Position numbers and translations under genes: made by a program
From: JANYHF01 sp963732765
Lineage (GTDB): Bacteria > Pseudomonadota > Alphaproteobacteria > Rhizobiales > Hyphomicrobiaceae
DNA length: 64,000 bases
Direction of reading: 5' to 3'
Assembly: GCA_963732765.1 (NCBI GenBank)
Contig: CAVTAS010000008.1
Coordinates: forward strand, 965,780-1,029,779
The notes under the pieces: generated by a model
The model's database searches: none
What the model saw: only the letters and a program-made list of their open reading frames with translations
What the model was told of the DNA's origin: nothing
In this document: in pieces, positions 27,071 through 36,599 of the stretch
Position numbering within the stretch: position 1 is the stretch's first letter
Layout of the letters: each line of letters begins with the position of its first letter

Positions 27071-28273
27071 TCAGATCGAGAGGATGAAGTAGTTGGCCGC
27101 TTCCACATCGAACGCTTCGGCAAGGCCTTCGCCAGTCTTGCTCAGCTTTTCCTGCGATTGCTGGATGCCGGCAAAGTCAATGCTGCCGGTGGTGCTGAGC
27201 CGGTTGATAAAGTAGCGCGCCACGCGCGCCTCCGCCACCGGGGATAAGATGGTCAGCGTCAGCACCGACATCAAGGTGTTGGAGAGAAACAGCCAGAACA
27301 TGCTCCAGCCCTTGACATCGAGCGAGAAGCGCAGGCCCTCCAGCGTCGTCTCGGAGGCGAAGTAGCGGTACTCCTTGGCGTAAAACAGGCTCCAGAGGAC
27401 CGAGGCGAGCACGCCGTAGAGGGCGAGGAAGCCGTAGCCCATCGCGATCAGGGTGCCGAGCAGCCAGCCTTTGTCCGCAAGCTCGGGGTTAGACCAATCG
27501 ACTTTGCCATCGGCGTCGGTGGCCGCCTCCATGGCCATGCTGAGCGGCTGTCCGAGCGGCCACATGATGGCGAAAGCGATGCCGCCGATGACTGCAAGCA
27601 ACACAATGGTGCCGATCCAGGCGACGGCATAGGATGGATACAGCGGCCCGGCCTTGCCAGTGTAGTTGAACGGCCGGTCGCCAAAGCGGGTCTCTTTGGT
27701 CACCATGCGGTGCAGGTAGTTGTCGCGCCAGGGCGTAAACCAGCCCGACGTCAGGCTGGTGACCACCGCGCTCCACAGGCTGCTCCAACCATACGACCAG
27801 GACGAGCCGACCACGGCGCCACGCACGCCGCGCCAGCGCATGCGCGAACGCCGGTAGCGGCGTGCGCGGTAGATGGCGACATTATAGAGGTACCAGATCA
27901 ACGGCAGCACGAGCAGGACGAGCAGCCCGGCGGCCGGCCCGAAATACAACTGGCTCCCCACCAGCAGCAGGTTGAAGGGTATCAAAAATACAAACAGCAC
28001 CAGCAGGAACCCCGAGAACAGCTCCCAACCGGTGCCGGTGTACTCCAGAGGCTCGTCGTTGATGCGGATCGAGGAGGTTATGCGCCGGCGCACTTCGGTC
28101 TTGCCCCAGAAGTGATAGATGCCCAGCGTAACGATGGTCAGCAACAGGTTGATAAAGCCAAGCCCGGCCAGACCCCAGGTCGATCCGGACCAGGAGATCC
28201 TGGCTGCCTCACCGCGCGCCGCAGGCGGAGGGGATGGTGGCGTTGGCATTGTGGTTGCGCTGGTGTCGCTCAT
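27071..28273 (-). CDS. YjgN-like DUF898 membrane protein
   Basis: A 400-residue integral membrane protein from the ATG at 28273 (MSDTSATTMPTPPSPPPAAR), with GGGGAT upstream. The DUF898 hallmarks are NLLLTIVTLGIYHFWGKTEV and RRRITSSIRINDEPLEYTGT, then again YRRSRMRWRGVRG and YLHRMVTKETRFGDRPFNYT. Six or more hydrophobic segments are visible. It is cotranscribed with the downstream M48 peptidase. The family has no defined biochemical role; the fixed pairing suggests the peptidase and the membrane protein work together. Confidence 0.85.
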   Translation of the reverse strand: MSDTSATTMPTPPSPPPAARGEAARISWSGSTWGLAGLGFINLLLTIVTLGIYHFWGKTEVRRRITSSIRINDEPLEYTGTGWELFSGFLLVLFVFLIPFNLLLVGSQLYFGPAAGLLVLLVLPLIWYLYNVAIYRARRYRRSRMRWRGVRGAVVGSSWSYGWSSLWSAVVTSLTSGWFTPWRDNYLHRMVTKETRFGDRPFNYTGKAGPLYPSYAVAWIGTIVLLAVIGGIAFAIMWPLGQPLSMAMEAATDADGKVDWSNPELADKGWLLGTLIAMGYGFLALYGVLASVLWSLFYAKEYRYFASETTLEGLRFSLDVKGWSMFWLFLSNTLMSVLTLTILSPVAEARVARYFINRLSTTGSIDFAGIQQSQEKLSKTGEGLAEAFDVEAANYFILSI

Positions 28274-28919
28274 GATCGCATCCCCTTTGAGGCTACCTGG
28301 TCCTGGTGGAATAGGCCTATGGCAGATCCGTGTTGCAAATCCGTGGCCAACCGTCAGCCAGCCTCGGCCCACGCAGATAGCCTGATAAGCCCATTGCCGT
28401 CAGTCGTGCTTCGGCCACATCTGCCGCCGAATCGCCATCGCGCCGTCAAGGCCCTGCCGCGCTGCTCAGCGACAACACATACCCTCGGCTGGTGAAGCGC
28501 TTGCCTCCTGGTCGTGACGTTAACTCATTGCGGGGCTTTGCTTGATTGACGGTTCCTGGACGCTCGCCAAATGGCGATCGATGGCTCCCAGCTCTGTCGC
28601 GGGATGGGGGCACCCGGTTCATGCCGATAGAGGCGCGCGACTTGGCGTTTCCCACCCCACCTGTTGCCGCTCGGCAACGGAGTGCGGCGGCTCTGCCAAG
28701 AAGCCGCCATAAACCCCTCCGATAGTGAGACAAGAGAAGAGCAGTCGGTAAGACCGGCTCGTTGCAGAAGGGCATCACTTAGGACATCTCCGAATGCAGG
28801 TCGTTGTGGAGCGGTTGACGCGCCCCAAGGACGGATACGGAGGGAATTCCCAAGTGATGGCGCGCAATGCGCAGCAGCGATGTGTGTCGGCGTAAGATGT
28901 AGCGAAGCGGGAAACGATC
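28274..28919. other. Gene-free divergent region upstream of ilvD
   Basis: I see no gene in these 646 bases. They separate the YjgN-like gene (-) from ilvD (+). A weak stem (AGTCGGT-AAG-ACCGGCT near 28743) is the only structure noted. No leader peptide rich in branched-chain codons was found. Confidence 0.5.
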
Positions 28920-30644
28920 ATGGATTCAAAGCCGTTCGATAAGAAGAAGCTGCCCAGCCGCCATGTCACGGAAGGGCCGATGCGCGCTCCGCATCGCTCC
29001 TATTATTACGCCATGGGGCTGACCGAAGAGCAGATCCATCGCCCTTTCGTTGGCGTCGCTAGCTGCTGGAACGAGGCGGCGCCCTGCAACATCGCCCTCA
29101 TGCGCCAGGCGCAGTCGGTTAAAAAGGGCGTGAACGAAGCTGGCGGCACGCCGCGCGAGTTCTGCACCATCACCGTCACCGACGGCATCGCGATGGGCCA
29201 CCAGGGCATGAAGTCCTCGCTGGTCTCGCGCGAGGCGATCGCGGACTCGGTTGAGCTGACCATCCGTGGACACTCTTATGACGCCCTGGTCGGGCTGGCG
29301 GGCTGCGACAAGTCCCTGCCCGGCATGATGATGGCCATGATCCGCTTGAACGTGCCCTCCGTATTCATGTACGGCGGTTCGATTTTGCCCGGCAAGTTCA
29401 AGGGCAAAGACGTGACGGTGGTGGACGTGTTCGAGGCGGTTGGTCAGCACTCGGCCGGCAAGATGTCGGACCAGGATTTGCACGCGCTGGAGTGCGTCGC
29501 CTGCCCGAGCGCCGGCGCTTGCGGCGGCCAGTTCACGGCCAACACCATGGCTTGCGTCTCGGAAGCTATCGGCCTGGCATTGCCGGGCTCAGCCGGTGCG
29601 CCCGCCCCCTACGAGAGCCGTGACGAATACGGCGTCGCCAGCGGCAAGGCGGTCATGCGCCTGATTGCCGACGGGTTGCGCCCCCGTGACATTGTAACAA
29701 TGAAGTCGCTGGAAAACGCCGCAACCGTGGTGGCTGCAACCGGCGGTTCGACCAACGCCGCGCTGCATCTGCCGGCCATGGCCCACGAGGCTGGTCTCAA
29801 GTTCGATCTCTTCGACGTCGCCAAGATTTTCAAGAAGACGCCCTACATCGCCGACCTGAAGCCGGGCGGCAAGTATGTCGCCAAGGACGTGTTCGATATC
29901 GGCGGCGTTCCGCAGATCATGCGCGCGTTGATGGATGGCGGCTATCTGCACGAGGACTGCATCACCGTCACCGGCAAGACCATCGGGCAGAACCTGGAAG
30001 GCGTGAAATTCAACGAGAACCAGAAGGTCGTGTACCCGGTGTCGAAGGCGCTCTCGCCCACCGGCGGCGTGGTCGGCCTCGAGGGGACGCTGGCTCCCGA
30101 AGGCGCCATCGTCAAGGTGGCCGGTATGAAGATGACCAAGTTCTCCGGCCCGGCGCGCTGCTTCGATAGCGAGGAAGAGTGCTTCGAGGCGGTCTCGAAA
30201 AAGCAGTACAAGGAAGGCGAAGTCATCGTCATCCGCTACGAGGGCCCCAAGGGCGGCCCCGGCATGCGAGAAATGCTGTCGACCACGGCCGCGCTCTACG
30301 GCCAGGGCATGGGCGAAAAGGTGGCGCTGGTCACCGACGGCCGCTTCTCTGGCGGCACGCGCGGCTTCTGCATCGGCCATGTCGGCCCGGAAGCTGCAGT
30401 GGGCGGACCAATTGCTCTGCTTAAGGATGGAGACATTGTAAGCATTGACGCCGACACGGGAACGATTGATCTTGAGGTAAGCGCGGAGGAACTGGCCAAA
30501 CGCAAGACGGCCTGGAAACCGCGCCTCACCGACTATCGTAGTGGAGCGCTTTACAAGTTTGCGCAGCAGGTTGGCCCCGCGAGAGACGGAGCCGTGACTC
30601 ACCCCGGGGGCGGGGCAGAAACGGTGTGCTATGCGGATATCTAG
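28920..30644 (+). CDS. ilvD: Dihydroxy-acid dehydratase
   Basis: Iron-sulfur dehydratase of branched-chain amino-acid and CoA synthesis, 574 residues. It starts MDSKPFDKKKLPSRHVTEGP. The cluster cysteines are in VASCWNEAAPCN, LAGCDKSLPGM and ECVACPSAGACGGQFTANTM. The active-site region is TDGRFSGGTRGFCIGHVGPE. Length and motifs favour IlvD over sugar-acid dehydratases of the same superfamily. The last bases overlap the next gene by 14 nt. Its 3' part (around 30410-30500) is slightly less GC-rich than the rest. Confidence 0.93.
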   Translation: MDSKPFDKKKLPSRHVTEGPMRAPHRSYYYAMGLTEEQIHRPFVGVASCWNEAAPCNIALMRQAQSVKKGVNEAGGTPREFCTITVTDGIAMGHQGMKSSLVSREAIADSVELTIRGHSYDALVGLAGCDKSLPGMMMAMIRLNVPSVFMYGGSILPGKFKGKDVTVVDVFEAVGQHSAGKMSDQDLHALECVACPSAGACGGQFTANTMACVSEAIGLALPGSAGAPAPYESRDEYGVASGKAVMRLIADGLRPRDIVTMKSLENAATVVAATGGSTNAALHLPAMAHEAGLKFDLFDVAKIFKKTPYIADLKPGGKYVAKDVFDIGGVPQIMRALMDGGYLHEDCITVTGKTIGQNLEGVKFNENQKVVYPVSKALSPTGGVVGLEGTLAPEGAIVKVAGMKMTKFSGPARCFDSEEECFEAVSKKQYKEGEVIVIRYEGPKGGPGMREMLSTTAALYGQGMGEKVALVTDGRFSGGTRGFCIGHVGPEAAVGGPIALLKDGDIVSIDADTGTIDLEVSAEELAKRKTAWKPRLTDYRSGALYKFAQQVGPARDGAVTHPGGGAETVCYADI

Positions 30645-31764
30645 TTTTTGCGTTGCCGCAGTTGCGCTGATCGCAATTGGCACGGCCGGCCTCGGCTTTG
30701 CGCCCGGAGGGCGTAGCGCCAGCCTCGACCGCGACGTACTGGTCGCCTACAACGCCAGCACGGCCGCACTGAAGCGGCGCGACTTCGCTCGCGCCATCCC
30801 GGACCTGAAGATCGCGGCCGACCGCGGCGTGTTCCTGGCGCAGTACTATCTCGCCCGGTTGCACGCCATGCCCGGCCAGTCCTTCACAAACCACGCGCGC
30901 GCATTCGAGCTCCTGCGCAAGCTGGTCAAGGCCAACCGCGACATCGACCCCGATCTCGACAACCGCGCTCCGTTTGTGGCGCGGGCCGAGATCCTGCTGG
31001 CCTATTACTACCGTCACGGCGTGCCCGAACTGTCCGTTCCCGTCAGCCTGCCCAAGGCCAAGGCCTATCTTGAACACGCCGCACTGCGGCTGCAGGATAC
31101 GGACGCGCAGTTCGAACTCGGCCGGCTCGATCTGGAAAACCCCGAGACGGTGCCACGTGGTCTCGACACGCTGGACAATCTGGCGGTGACCCGGCATCAC
31201 GCCGCCGCCGCCGCCGAGATCGCGCAGATTTATGCGCAAGGACGCCTGACCGAACGCGTGCCCTACCAGGCGCTCGCCTACGCCATGCTGTCCTCCAAGC
31301 TGGCGACCGGCTCCGAACGGCTGGACATCGGCGATATGTACCAGACGATGTACTGCCAGGCCGCGCCGGAGGATCGGGCGCGTGCCGAGGCCTTCTTCCA
31401 AGAGCTGGACAACAGCGGTCAGGTGGACGGAGAGGGCGTTGCGACACCCATCGTGCCGCAGCGACAGGTCGCTGTCGAAGGCGTGCTCGATCTGGCCGAA
31501 GTGCGCGCGTTGCGTGTCTGCGCCAATGGCGAGGCCGTGCCGCAACCGGGCGAGGCTCCGGGCATGACTCCCTCCATGGGGCAGCCGGTGCGCAGCGCGG
31601 CAGCGGCAGCGACGCACTCGAGGTCAGGCACCTGCTCGGCAGTCGGCTGTATTGCGCCACCGATGGGCATCGGCCTCAGAGATCTTGAGCAGCCGCAGGA
31701 TATCGGCGAGGACGGTATGCCCGCCGACGCCGATCAGGACGAGAACGGCGCACCCAGCAATTGA
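30631..31764 (+). CDS. Exported Sel1/TPR-type repeat protein
   Basis: A 377-residue protein with a signal peptide (MRISSFCVAAVALIAIGTAG). Helical repeats cover about residues 35-240: AIPDLKIAADRGVFLAQYYL, then KAKAYLEHAALRLQDTDAQF and AAAAAEIAQIYAQGRLTERV, the Sel1-like pattern of alternating small and aromatic residues. The C-terminal 100 residues are Pro/Gly-rich and acidic (DADQDENGAPSN). Such proteins scaffold envelope complexes. The start lies inside the end of ilvD, and its stop overlaps the TTG start of the next gene, so the three are coupled. Confidence 0.75.
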   Translation: MRISSFCVAAVALIAIGTAGLGFAPGGRSASLDRDVLVAYNASTAALKRRDFARAIPDLKIAADRGVFLAQYYLARLHAMPGQSFTNHARAFELLRKLVKANRDIDPDLDNRAPFVARAEILLAYYYRHGVPELSVPVSLPKAKAYLEHAALRLQDTDAQFELGRLDLENPETVPRGLDTLDNLAVTRHHAAAAAEIAQIYAQGRLTERVPYQALAYAMLSSKLATGSERLDIGDMYQTMYCQAAPEDRARAEAFFQELDNSGQVDGEGVATPIVPQRQVAVEGVLDLAEVRALRVCANGEAVPQPGEAPGMTPSMGQPVRSAAAAATHSRSGTCSAVGCIAPPMGIGLRDLEQPQDIGEDGMPADADQDENGAPSN

Positions 31765-33014
31765 GACCGTCCGACGAACGATCCGTTCCCGGACGGACGC
31801 GCGCAGACCTGACGCAAGCCGAAGCGCGCCGGCTTGCCGTCGCCGCGCAGGGGCTGAGCGGTGCGCGTGCCAAAGCGGCGGATCGCCGGCGCATGCGCAC
31901 CGCGATCCGCGATCTCGGTCTGCTGCAGATCGACAGCGTGAATGTCCTGGTTCGCGCACACTACATGCCGCTGTTCTCCCGGCTCGGTCACTACGACCAG
32001 GACCATCTGGCCGCCGATGCCTATTGCGCGCCAGCCAAGAAGCGCCTGTTCGAATACTGGGCGCATGAAGCCTGTCTGATCCCGATCGAGATGCAGCCGC
32101 TGTTCCGTTGGCGGATGGCTGAGGCGACACGCGGTATCGGCATCTACAATGGCCTCGCCCGCTTTGCCGAGGAGAAGAAATCCCTGGTAGCCGAGGTGCT
32201 CGCCGCCGTGCGCGAACGCGGCCCGGTGGCGGCTTCCGACATCGAAATCGGTGAAAAAAGAGGCCCTGGCTGGTGGAACTGGAGCGACGCCAAGACCGCC
32301 ATCGAGTTCCTGTTCTGGGCCGGCAAGGTCACGACGCTGCGCCGCGAGACCGCCGGGTTCGCGCGCATCTACGACATCCCCGAGCGCGCGCTGCCAGCGG
32401 CCGTGCTCACCTTGCCAACGCCCGCGCCCGCTGAAGCGCAACGGGCGCTGCTGCTGCATGCGGCGCGCGCACAAGGCGTGGCGACCGAGATCGATCTGCG
32501 CGAATATTACCGCCTGCCCATCGCCGAGACACGCATGCGCCTGGCCGAACTGGTCGAGGACGGCGCGCTGCTGCAGGTCACGGTCGAGGGCTGGGACAAG
32601 CCGGCCTATATGCTGCCCGGCGTCAAGATCCCACGCTCGGTATCAGGCGCCGCGTTCCTGTCACCCTTCGATCCCCTGATCTCCGAGCGTGCCCGCGCCG
32701 AGCGCCTGTTCGATTTCCACTACCGCATCGAGATTTATACCCCCGCGCATAAACGTCAGTACGGCTACTATTGCCTGCCGCTGCTGCTGGGCGACCGCAT
32801 CGTCGGCCGGTTCGACCTGAAAGCCGACCGGGCGGCGGGAGTGCTGCGCGTCGAAGCCGCGCATATCGAAGGGCATGCGGATGTGGGCGAAGTGGCCGAG
32901 GCAGCAAAGGCGGAGCTGGCGCGGATGGCGGCCTGGCTGGGGTTAGCGGGCGTGGTGGTCAAGGGGCGGGGTGGGTTGGCGGGAGCGTTGCGGGGGCAGC
33001 GGACCGCTTCCTAA
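31761..33014 (+). CDS. YcaQ-like winged-helix DNA glycosylase
   Basis: A 417-residue protein of the HTH_42/AlkX family; YcaQ (AlkX) members are DNA glycosylases that unhook interstrand crosslinks. The catalytic QxD motif is in RDLGLLQIDSVNVLVRAHYM, and the family motif YWAHEACLIPIEM follows. Winged-helix blocks lie at about 135-165 and 215-265 (EIDLREYYRLPIAETRMRLA). The C-terminal SPFDPLISERARAERLFDF is also typical. The start is a TTG that overlaps the previous stop (TTGA); alternative starts a few codons in cannot be excluded. Confidence 0.85.
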   Translation: MRPSDERSVPGRTRADLTQAEARRLAVAAQGLSGARAKAADRRRMRTAIRDLGLLQIDSVNVLVRAHYMPLFSRLGHYDQDHLAADAYCAPAKKRLFEYWAHEACLIPIEMQPLFRWRMAEATRGIGIYNGLARFAEEKKSLVAEVLAAVRERGPVAASDIEIGEKRGPGWWNWSDAKTAIEFLFWAGKVTTLRRETAGFARIYDIPERALPAAVLTLPTPAPAEAQRALLLHAARAQGVATEIDLREYYRLPIAETRMRLAELVEDGALLQVTVEGWDKPAYMLPGVKIPRSVSGAAFLSPFDPLISERARAERLFDFHYRIEIYTPAHKRQYGYYCLPLLLGDRIVGRFDLKADRAAGVLRVEAAHIEGHADVGEVAEAAKAELARMAAWLGLAGVVVKGRGGLAGALRGQRTAS

Positions 33015-33053
33015 CGCTTCCATGCAAGATGCTTTCATGGTAGATTTTCAATC

Positions 33054-33278
33054 ATGAGCCGCACAGAAACCATTGCCCACATAACGGCGACGTTGACGAC
33101 CTTGCCTGACGACCGAGTCCAGGCACTCGCCGAACTCGCTGACGAATGGGCAGGCCCAATTGTGGTGGAAGACGACCACACCCGCGCGGCGATTGCCGAA
33201 GGCATTGCCCAGGCTAATCGTGGAGAATTCGCGACCGATGCGGAGGTTGAGGCTGCCTTCGCGCGCTTTCGCGGATGA
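33054..33278 (+). CDS. Antitoxin of a ParE/RelE-type module
   Basis: A 74-residue acidic protein (MSRTETIAHITATLTTLPDD, ending EVEAAFARFRG). It is of the small addiction-module type, with an N-terminal helical part and a C-terminal stretch that would wrap the toxin. Its stop overlaps the toxin start (ATGA). By analogy with known modules it should repress its own promoter in the 39 bp upstream, where no clear operator was seen. No DNA-binding fold was firmly recognised. Confidence 0.78.
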   Translation: MSRTETIAHITATLTTLPDDRVQALAELADEWAGPIVVEDDHTRAAIAEGIAQANRGEFATDAEVEAAFARFRG

Positions 33279-33565
33279 ACCTTCGCCACACGTCGCGCAG
33301 CCTCAAAGACCTCGCGGCAATCGGCGATTTCATTTCCCAACATCATCGAACCGCTGCACGCCGCATTGAGGATGCGATTCGCGATTCCGCAGATATGCTG
33401 TCGCGGCATCCGAAACTTGGCCGCGAACGCCCCGAGTTGGCATGTCGTGCGCTTGGAGTGGCGCGTCATCCGTATACGATTTACTACCGGTTGGAGGACG
33501 ACGCGGTTGTCATATTGCACATTCGCGATGACCGCCGGCTGGCGCTTGTCTCGAGCGATTTGTGA
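33275..33565 (+). CDS. ParE/RelE-family toxin
   Basis: A 96-residue basic protein of the ParE/RelE toxin superfamily: SLKDLAAIGDFISQHHRTAA, the core HPKLGRERPELACRALGVAR, and the closing strand YTIYYRLEDDAVVILHIRDD followed by RR. ParE members poison gyrase and RelE members cut mRNA; the HPKLGR-type segment and short tail fit ParE better. It overlaps the antitoxin start/stop by four bases. It converges with the ABC exporter, with six bases between the stops. Confidence 0.88.
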   Translation: MNLRHTSRSLKDLAAIGDFISQHHRTAARRIEDAIRDSADMLSRHPKLGRERPELACRALGVARHPYTIYYRLEDDAVVILHIRDDRRLALVSSDL

Positions 33566-33571
33566 TGCCGT

Positions 33572-35449
33572 CTACTCCGCCGCCTCGCGCGCCAAGAACC
33601 CGCCGCTCTGCCGGTTCCACAGCTCGGCATAGAGCCCGCCGCGTTTCAGCAACTCCGTATGCGAGCCATCCTCGATGATGGCGCCCTCGTCCATGATGAT
33701 CAGCCGGTCCATGGCGGCGATGGTCGACAGCCGGTGCGCGATGGCGATCACGGTCTTGCCCTTCATCAGGGCATAGAGCTGCTCCTGGATGGCGGCCTCA
33801 ACCTCGCTATCCAGAGCCGAGGTCGCCTCATCCAGGATCAGGATCGGCGCGTCCTTCAGCAGCACACGGCCTATGGCGATGCGCTGCCGCTGCCCGCCCG
33901 ACAGTTTCACGCCGCGCTCGCCGACATGGGACGCGTAGGCCGTGCGGCCGTAAAAATCCTTCAGCCCCAGGATGAAGTCGTGCGCCTTCACCTTCTTGGC
34001 TGCGACAATCGCCTGCTCGTCGCCCGCCTCGGGGCGGCCGTACAAAATGTTGTCCATCACCGAGCGGTGCAGCAGCGAAGTGTCCTGCGTGACCATGCCG
34101 ATGTTGGCGCGCAAGCTATCCTGCGTCACGCCTGCAATGTCCTGGCCGTCGATCAGGATGCGCCCGCCTTCCAGGTCGTAAAAGCGCAACAGCAGGTTCA
34201 CCAGCGTCGACTTGCCGGCGCCCGAGCGCCCAACCAGCCCGACCTTCTCGCCGGGCTTGATGGTGAGCGACAGCTTGTCGATGACGCCCGCCCCCTTGCC
34301 ATAGTGAAACTTCACAGACTCGTAGCGGATTTCGCCACGCGGCACGGTGATCGGCTGCGCGGCCGGCCGGTCCACCACGTCGTGCTCGCGGCTGATCGTC
34401 TCCATGCCCTCCTGGACCTGGCCGATGTTTTCAAACAGCCCCGTCACCACCCACATGATCCAGCCGGACATATTCACGATACGGATCACTAGACTGGACG
34501 CCAGCGCAATCGCGCCGATGGTGATCAGCCCCTTCGACCACAGCCACAGCGCCAGCCCCGTGGTGCCGGCCATCAGCAGGCCGTTGGTCGCCCACACCGA
34601 CGTGTTCATGAAGGTGATCATGCGCAGCTGTGCTTTGAAAGTGTCCATCTGCGCCTGCAGGCCACCGGCAATGTAAGCGTCCTCGCGGTCGGCGTGGGCG
34701 AACAGTTTTACCGTGAGAATATTGGTGTAGCTGTCGACAATGCGCCCGGTCAGCCGCGAGCGCGCATCGGAATTGGCGATGGCTCGCTCCTTCACGCGCG
34801 GCACGAAATAGCGCAGCAGGAAGACGTAGGAGACGAGCCACAGCAGCAGCGGAATGGTCAAACGCAGATCGGCCTGCGCGAACAGGTACAGCGCCGATCC
34901 CGTGTAGATGATGACGAACCAGATCGCTTCCACGCATTGCATCACGCTCTCGCGCAGGGCCGGCGCGGTCTGCATGATCTTGTTGGCGATGCGGCCGGCA
35001 AAATCGTTCTGGAAGTAGCCAAGACTCTGCCGGAGAACGTAGCGGTGCGTCTGCCAGCGCACACGGTTGGTAAAGGGTGCCGAGATGGTCTGGTTCTTGA
35101 GCAGATCGGAAAAACCAAAGACGATCGGGCGCAGCACCACGGCGACAAACGCCATCCAGAGCAGCAGGCCCCCGTGATCCTGGAAGAAGGTGCTGGGTTC
35201 TTTTGCGTCGCGCAGCCGGTCGACCAGCCCGCCGAGATAGGCGAACAATGACACCTCGATGATCGAGCCGATGAAGCCGACCACCAGCAGCACGACAAAC
35301 AGCGGCCAAACGTCTTTGACATAATGCCAGTAGAACGGCAGCAGCCCGGCCGGCGGCTTACCCTCGTTGCCTTTGAGAAAGGGGTCGATGTGGTTTTCGA
35401 ACCAGGCGAGCGTCCGGGCAGTCAGATCGGCGAACGGATTGGGAGGCAT
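33572..35449 (-). CDS. ABC exporter, fused membrane and ATPase domains (MsbA-like)
   Basis: A 625-residue half-transporter. The six-helix membrane domain covers about 45-360 (LFVVLLVVGFIGSIIEVSLF and others). The ATPase has Walker A VGLVGRSGAGKSTLVNLLLR, the signature LSGGQRQRIAIGRVL, Walker B APILILDEATSALDS and the His-switch IAIAHRLSTIAAMDR. It likely dimerises and exports a lipid or hydrophobic compound. It is larger than typical MsbA (about 580), with a long N-terminal part (ADLTARTLAWFENHIDPFLK). Walker A has A in place of the usual GSGKST spacing residue (GAGKS), which is normal. A second, distinct exporter is at 58845. Confidence 0.9.
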   Translation of the reverse strand: MPPNPFADLTARTLAWFENHIDPFLKGNEGKPPAGLLPFYWHYVKDVWPLFVVLLVVGFIGSIIEVSLFAYLGGLVDRLRDAKEPSTFFQDHGGLLLWMAFVAVVLRPIVFGFSDLLKNQTISAPFTNRVRWQTHRYVLRQSLGYFQNDFAGRIANKIMQTAPALRESVMQCVEAIWFVIIYTGSALYLFAQADLRLTIPLLLWLVSYVFLLRYFVPRVKERAIANSDARSRLTGRIVDSYTNILTVKLFAHADREDAYIAGGLQAQMDTFKAQLRMITFMNTSVWATNGLLMAGTTGLALWLWSKGLITIGAIALASSLVIRIVNMSGWIMWVVTGLFENIGQVQEGMETISREHDVVDRPAAQPITVPRGEIRYESVKFHYGKGAGVIDKLSLTIKPGEKVGLVGRSGAGKSTLVNLLLRFYDLEGGRILIDGQDIAGVTQDSLRANIGMVTQDTSLLHRSVMDNILYGRPEAGDEQAIVAAKKVKAHDFILGLKDFYGRTAYASHVGERGVKLSGGQRQRIAIGRVLLKDAPILILDEATSALDSEVEAAIQEQLYALMKGKTVIAIAHRLSTIAAMDRLIIMDEGAIIEDGSHTELLKRGGLYAELWNRQSGGFLAREAAE

Positions 35450-35705
35450 GTCTCTGGCCTTCGGGCGATGTCCACCCGCGAGGGGTAGCTAGGAGTGGTT
35501 GCGGAAGATGCCGCAAGTTTCAAGGCGGGCTGCGATCGCATCGCCAAACCGTCGCCATGATGTGCGAACCATGCCAACCACCTGTCGAAAGTGGGAGGCG
35601 TCATTGCCTGGGCACCACTATCGACGCGCGCGTGATCGGGATCAAGGGCTGGTTTGCCTGCGCAAGACAATGTGTCATTGATCGCCCGCCAGACTGGAGC
35701 CCGCA

Positions 35706-36599
35706 ATGCCGCTATCCGCCGATCTCGACGCCCGAAAAGCCACCGCCCGCGCCTGGTTCGAGACCCTGCGCGACGATATCTGCGGCGCCTTCGAGCGCGC
35801 TGAGGTCGACCTGCATGCGTCCGCTCCCCTGGGCGACAGGCCGCCGGCCCGCTTCGTGCGCACCCCCTGGGCGCGCAAGGATCATAGCGGCGCCGAGGGC
35901 GGGGGCGGCGTCATGTCGATGCTGCATGGCCGCGTGTTCGAGAAGGTTGGCGTGCATACCTCCACCGTCCACGGCGAGTTCGCGCCCGAGTTCCGCGGCC
36001 AGATCCCCGGCGCCTCCGAGGACCCGCGCTTCTGGGCCTCGGGCATCTCGCTGATCGCACATCCGCACAACCCCAACGTGCCGGCGGTGCATATGAACAC
36101 GCGTTTTGTCGTCACCACCAAGGCCTGGTTCGGCGGCGGGGCGGATCTGACGCCGGTGCTGGAGCGTCGCCGCACGCAGTCCGATCCCGACACAATCGCC
36201 TTCCATGCCGCCATGAAGGCCGCCTGCGAGGCGCATGCGATCGCCGACTACCCGCGCTACAAAACCTGGTGCGACGAGTACTTCTTCCTCAAACACCGCA
36301 ACGAGATGCGCGGCATCGGCGGCATCTTCTACGATTATCTCGACAGCGGCGACTGGGACGCGGACTTGGCCTTCACCAAGGATGTCGGCAGAGCGTTCCT
36401 GGAGAGCTATCCCGACCTGGTGCGCCGGAATTTCGCCACGCCCTGGACCGATGCTGACCGCGACGAACAACTGATCCGCCGTGGCCGCTATGTCGAGTTC
36501 AATCTGCTCTACGACCGCGGCACGATCTTTGGCCTGAAGACCGGAGGCAACGTGGACTCCATCCTCTCCAGCCTGCCACCGGTGGTGAAGTGGCCGTGA
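35706..36599 (+). CDS. hemF: Oxygen-dependent coproporphyrinogen III oxidase
   Basis: Heme-synthesis enzyme that decarboxylates two propionates of coproporphyrinogen III with oxygen. At 297 residues it matches E. coli HemF. Motifs seen: FVRTPWARKDHSGAEGGGGV, the conserved ASGISLIAHPHNPNVPAVHM and NTRFVVTTKAWFGGGADLTP, YFFLKHRNEMRGIGGIFYDY, and the end RYVEFNLLYDRGTIFGLKTG. GGAG precedes the ATG. The stop overlaps the next gene's GTG start. Confidence 0.95.
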   Translation: MPLSADLDARKATARAWFETLRDDICGAFERAEVDLHASAPLGDRPPARFVRTPWARKDHSGAEGGGGVMSMLHGRVFEKVGVHTSTVHGEFAPEFRGQIPGASEDPRFWASGISLIAHPHNPNVPAVHMNTRFVVTTKAWFGGGADLTPVLERRRTQSDPDTIAFHAAMKAACEAHAIADYPRYKTWCDEYFFLKHRNEMRGIGGIFYDYLDSGDWDADLAFTKDVGRAFLESYPDLVRRNFATPWTDADRDEQLIRRGRYVEFNLLYDRGTIFGLKTGGNVDSILSSLPPVVKWP

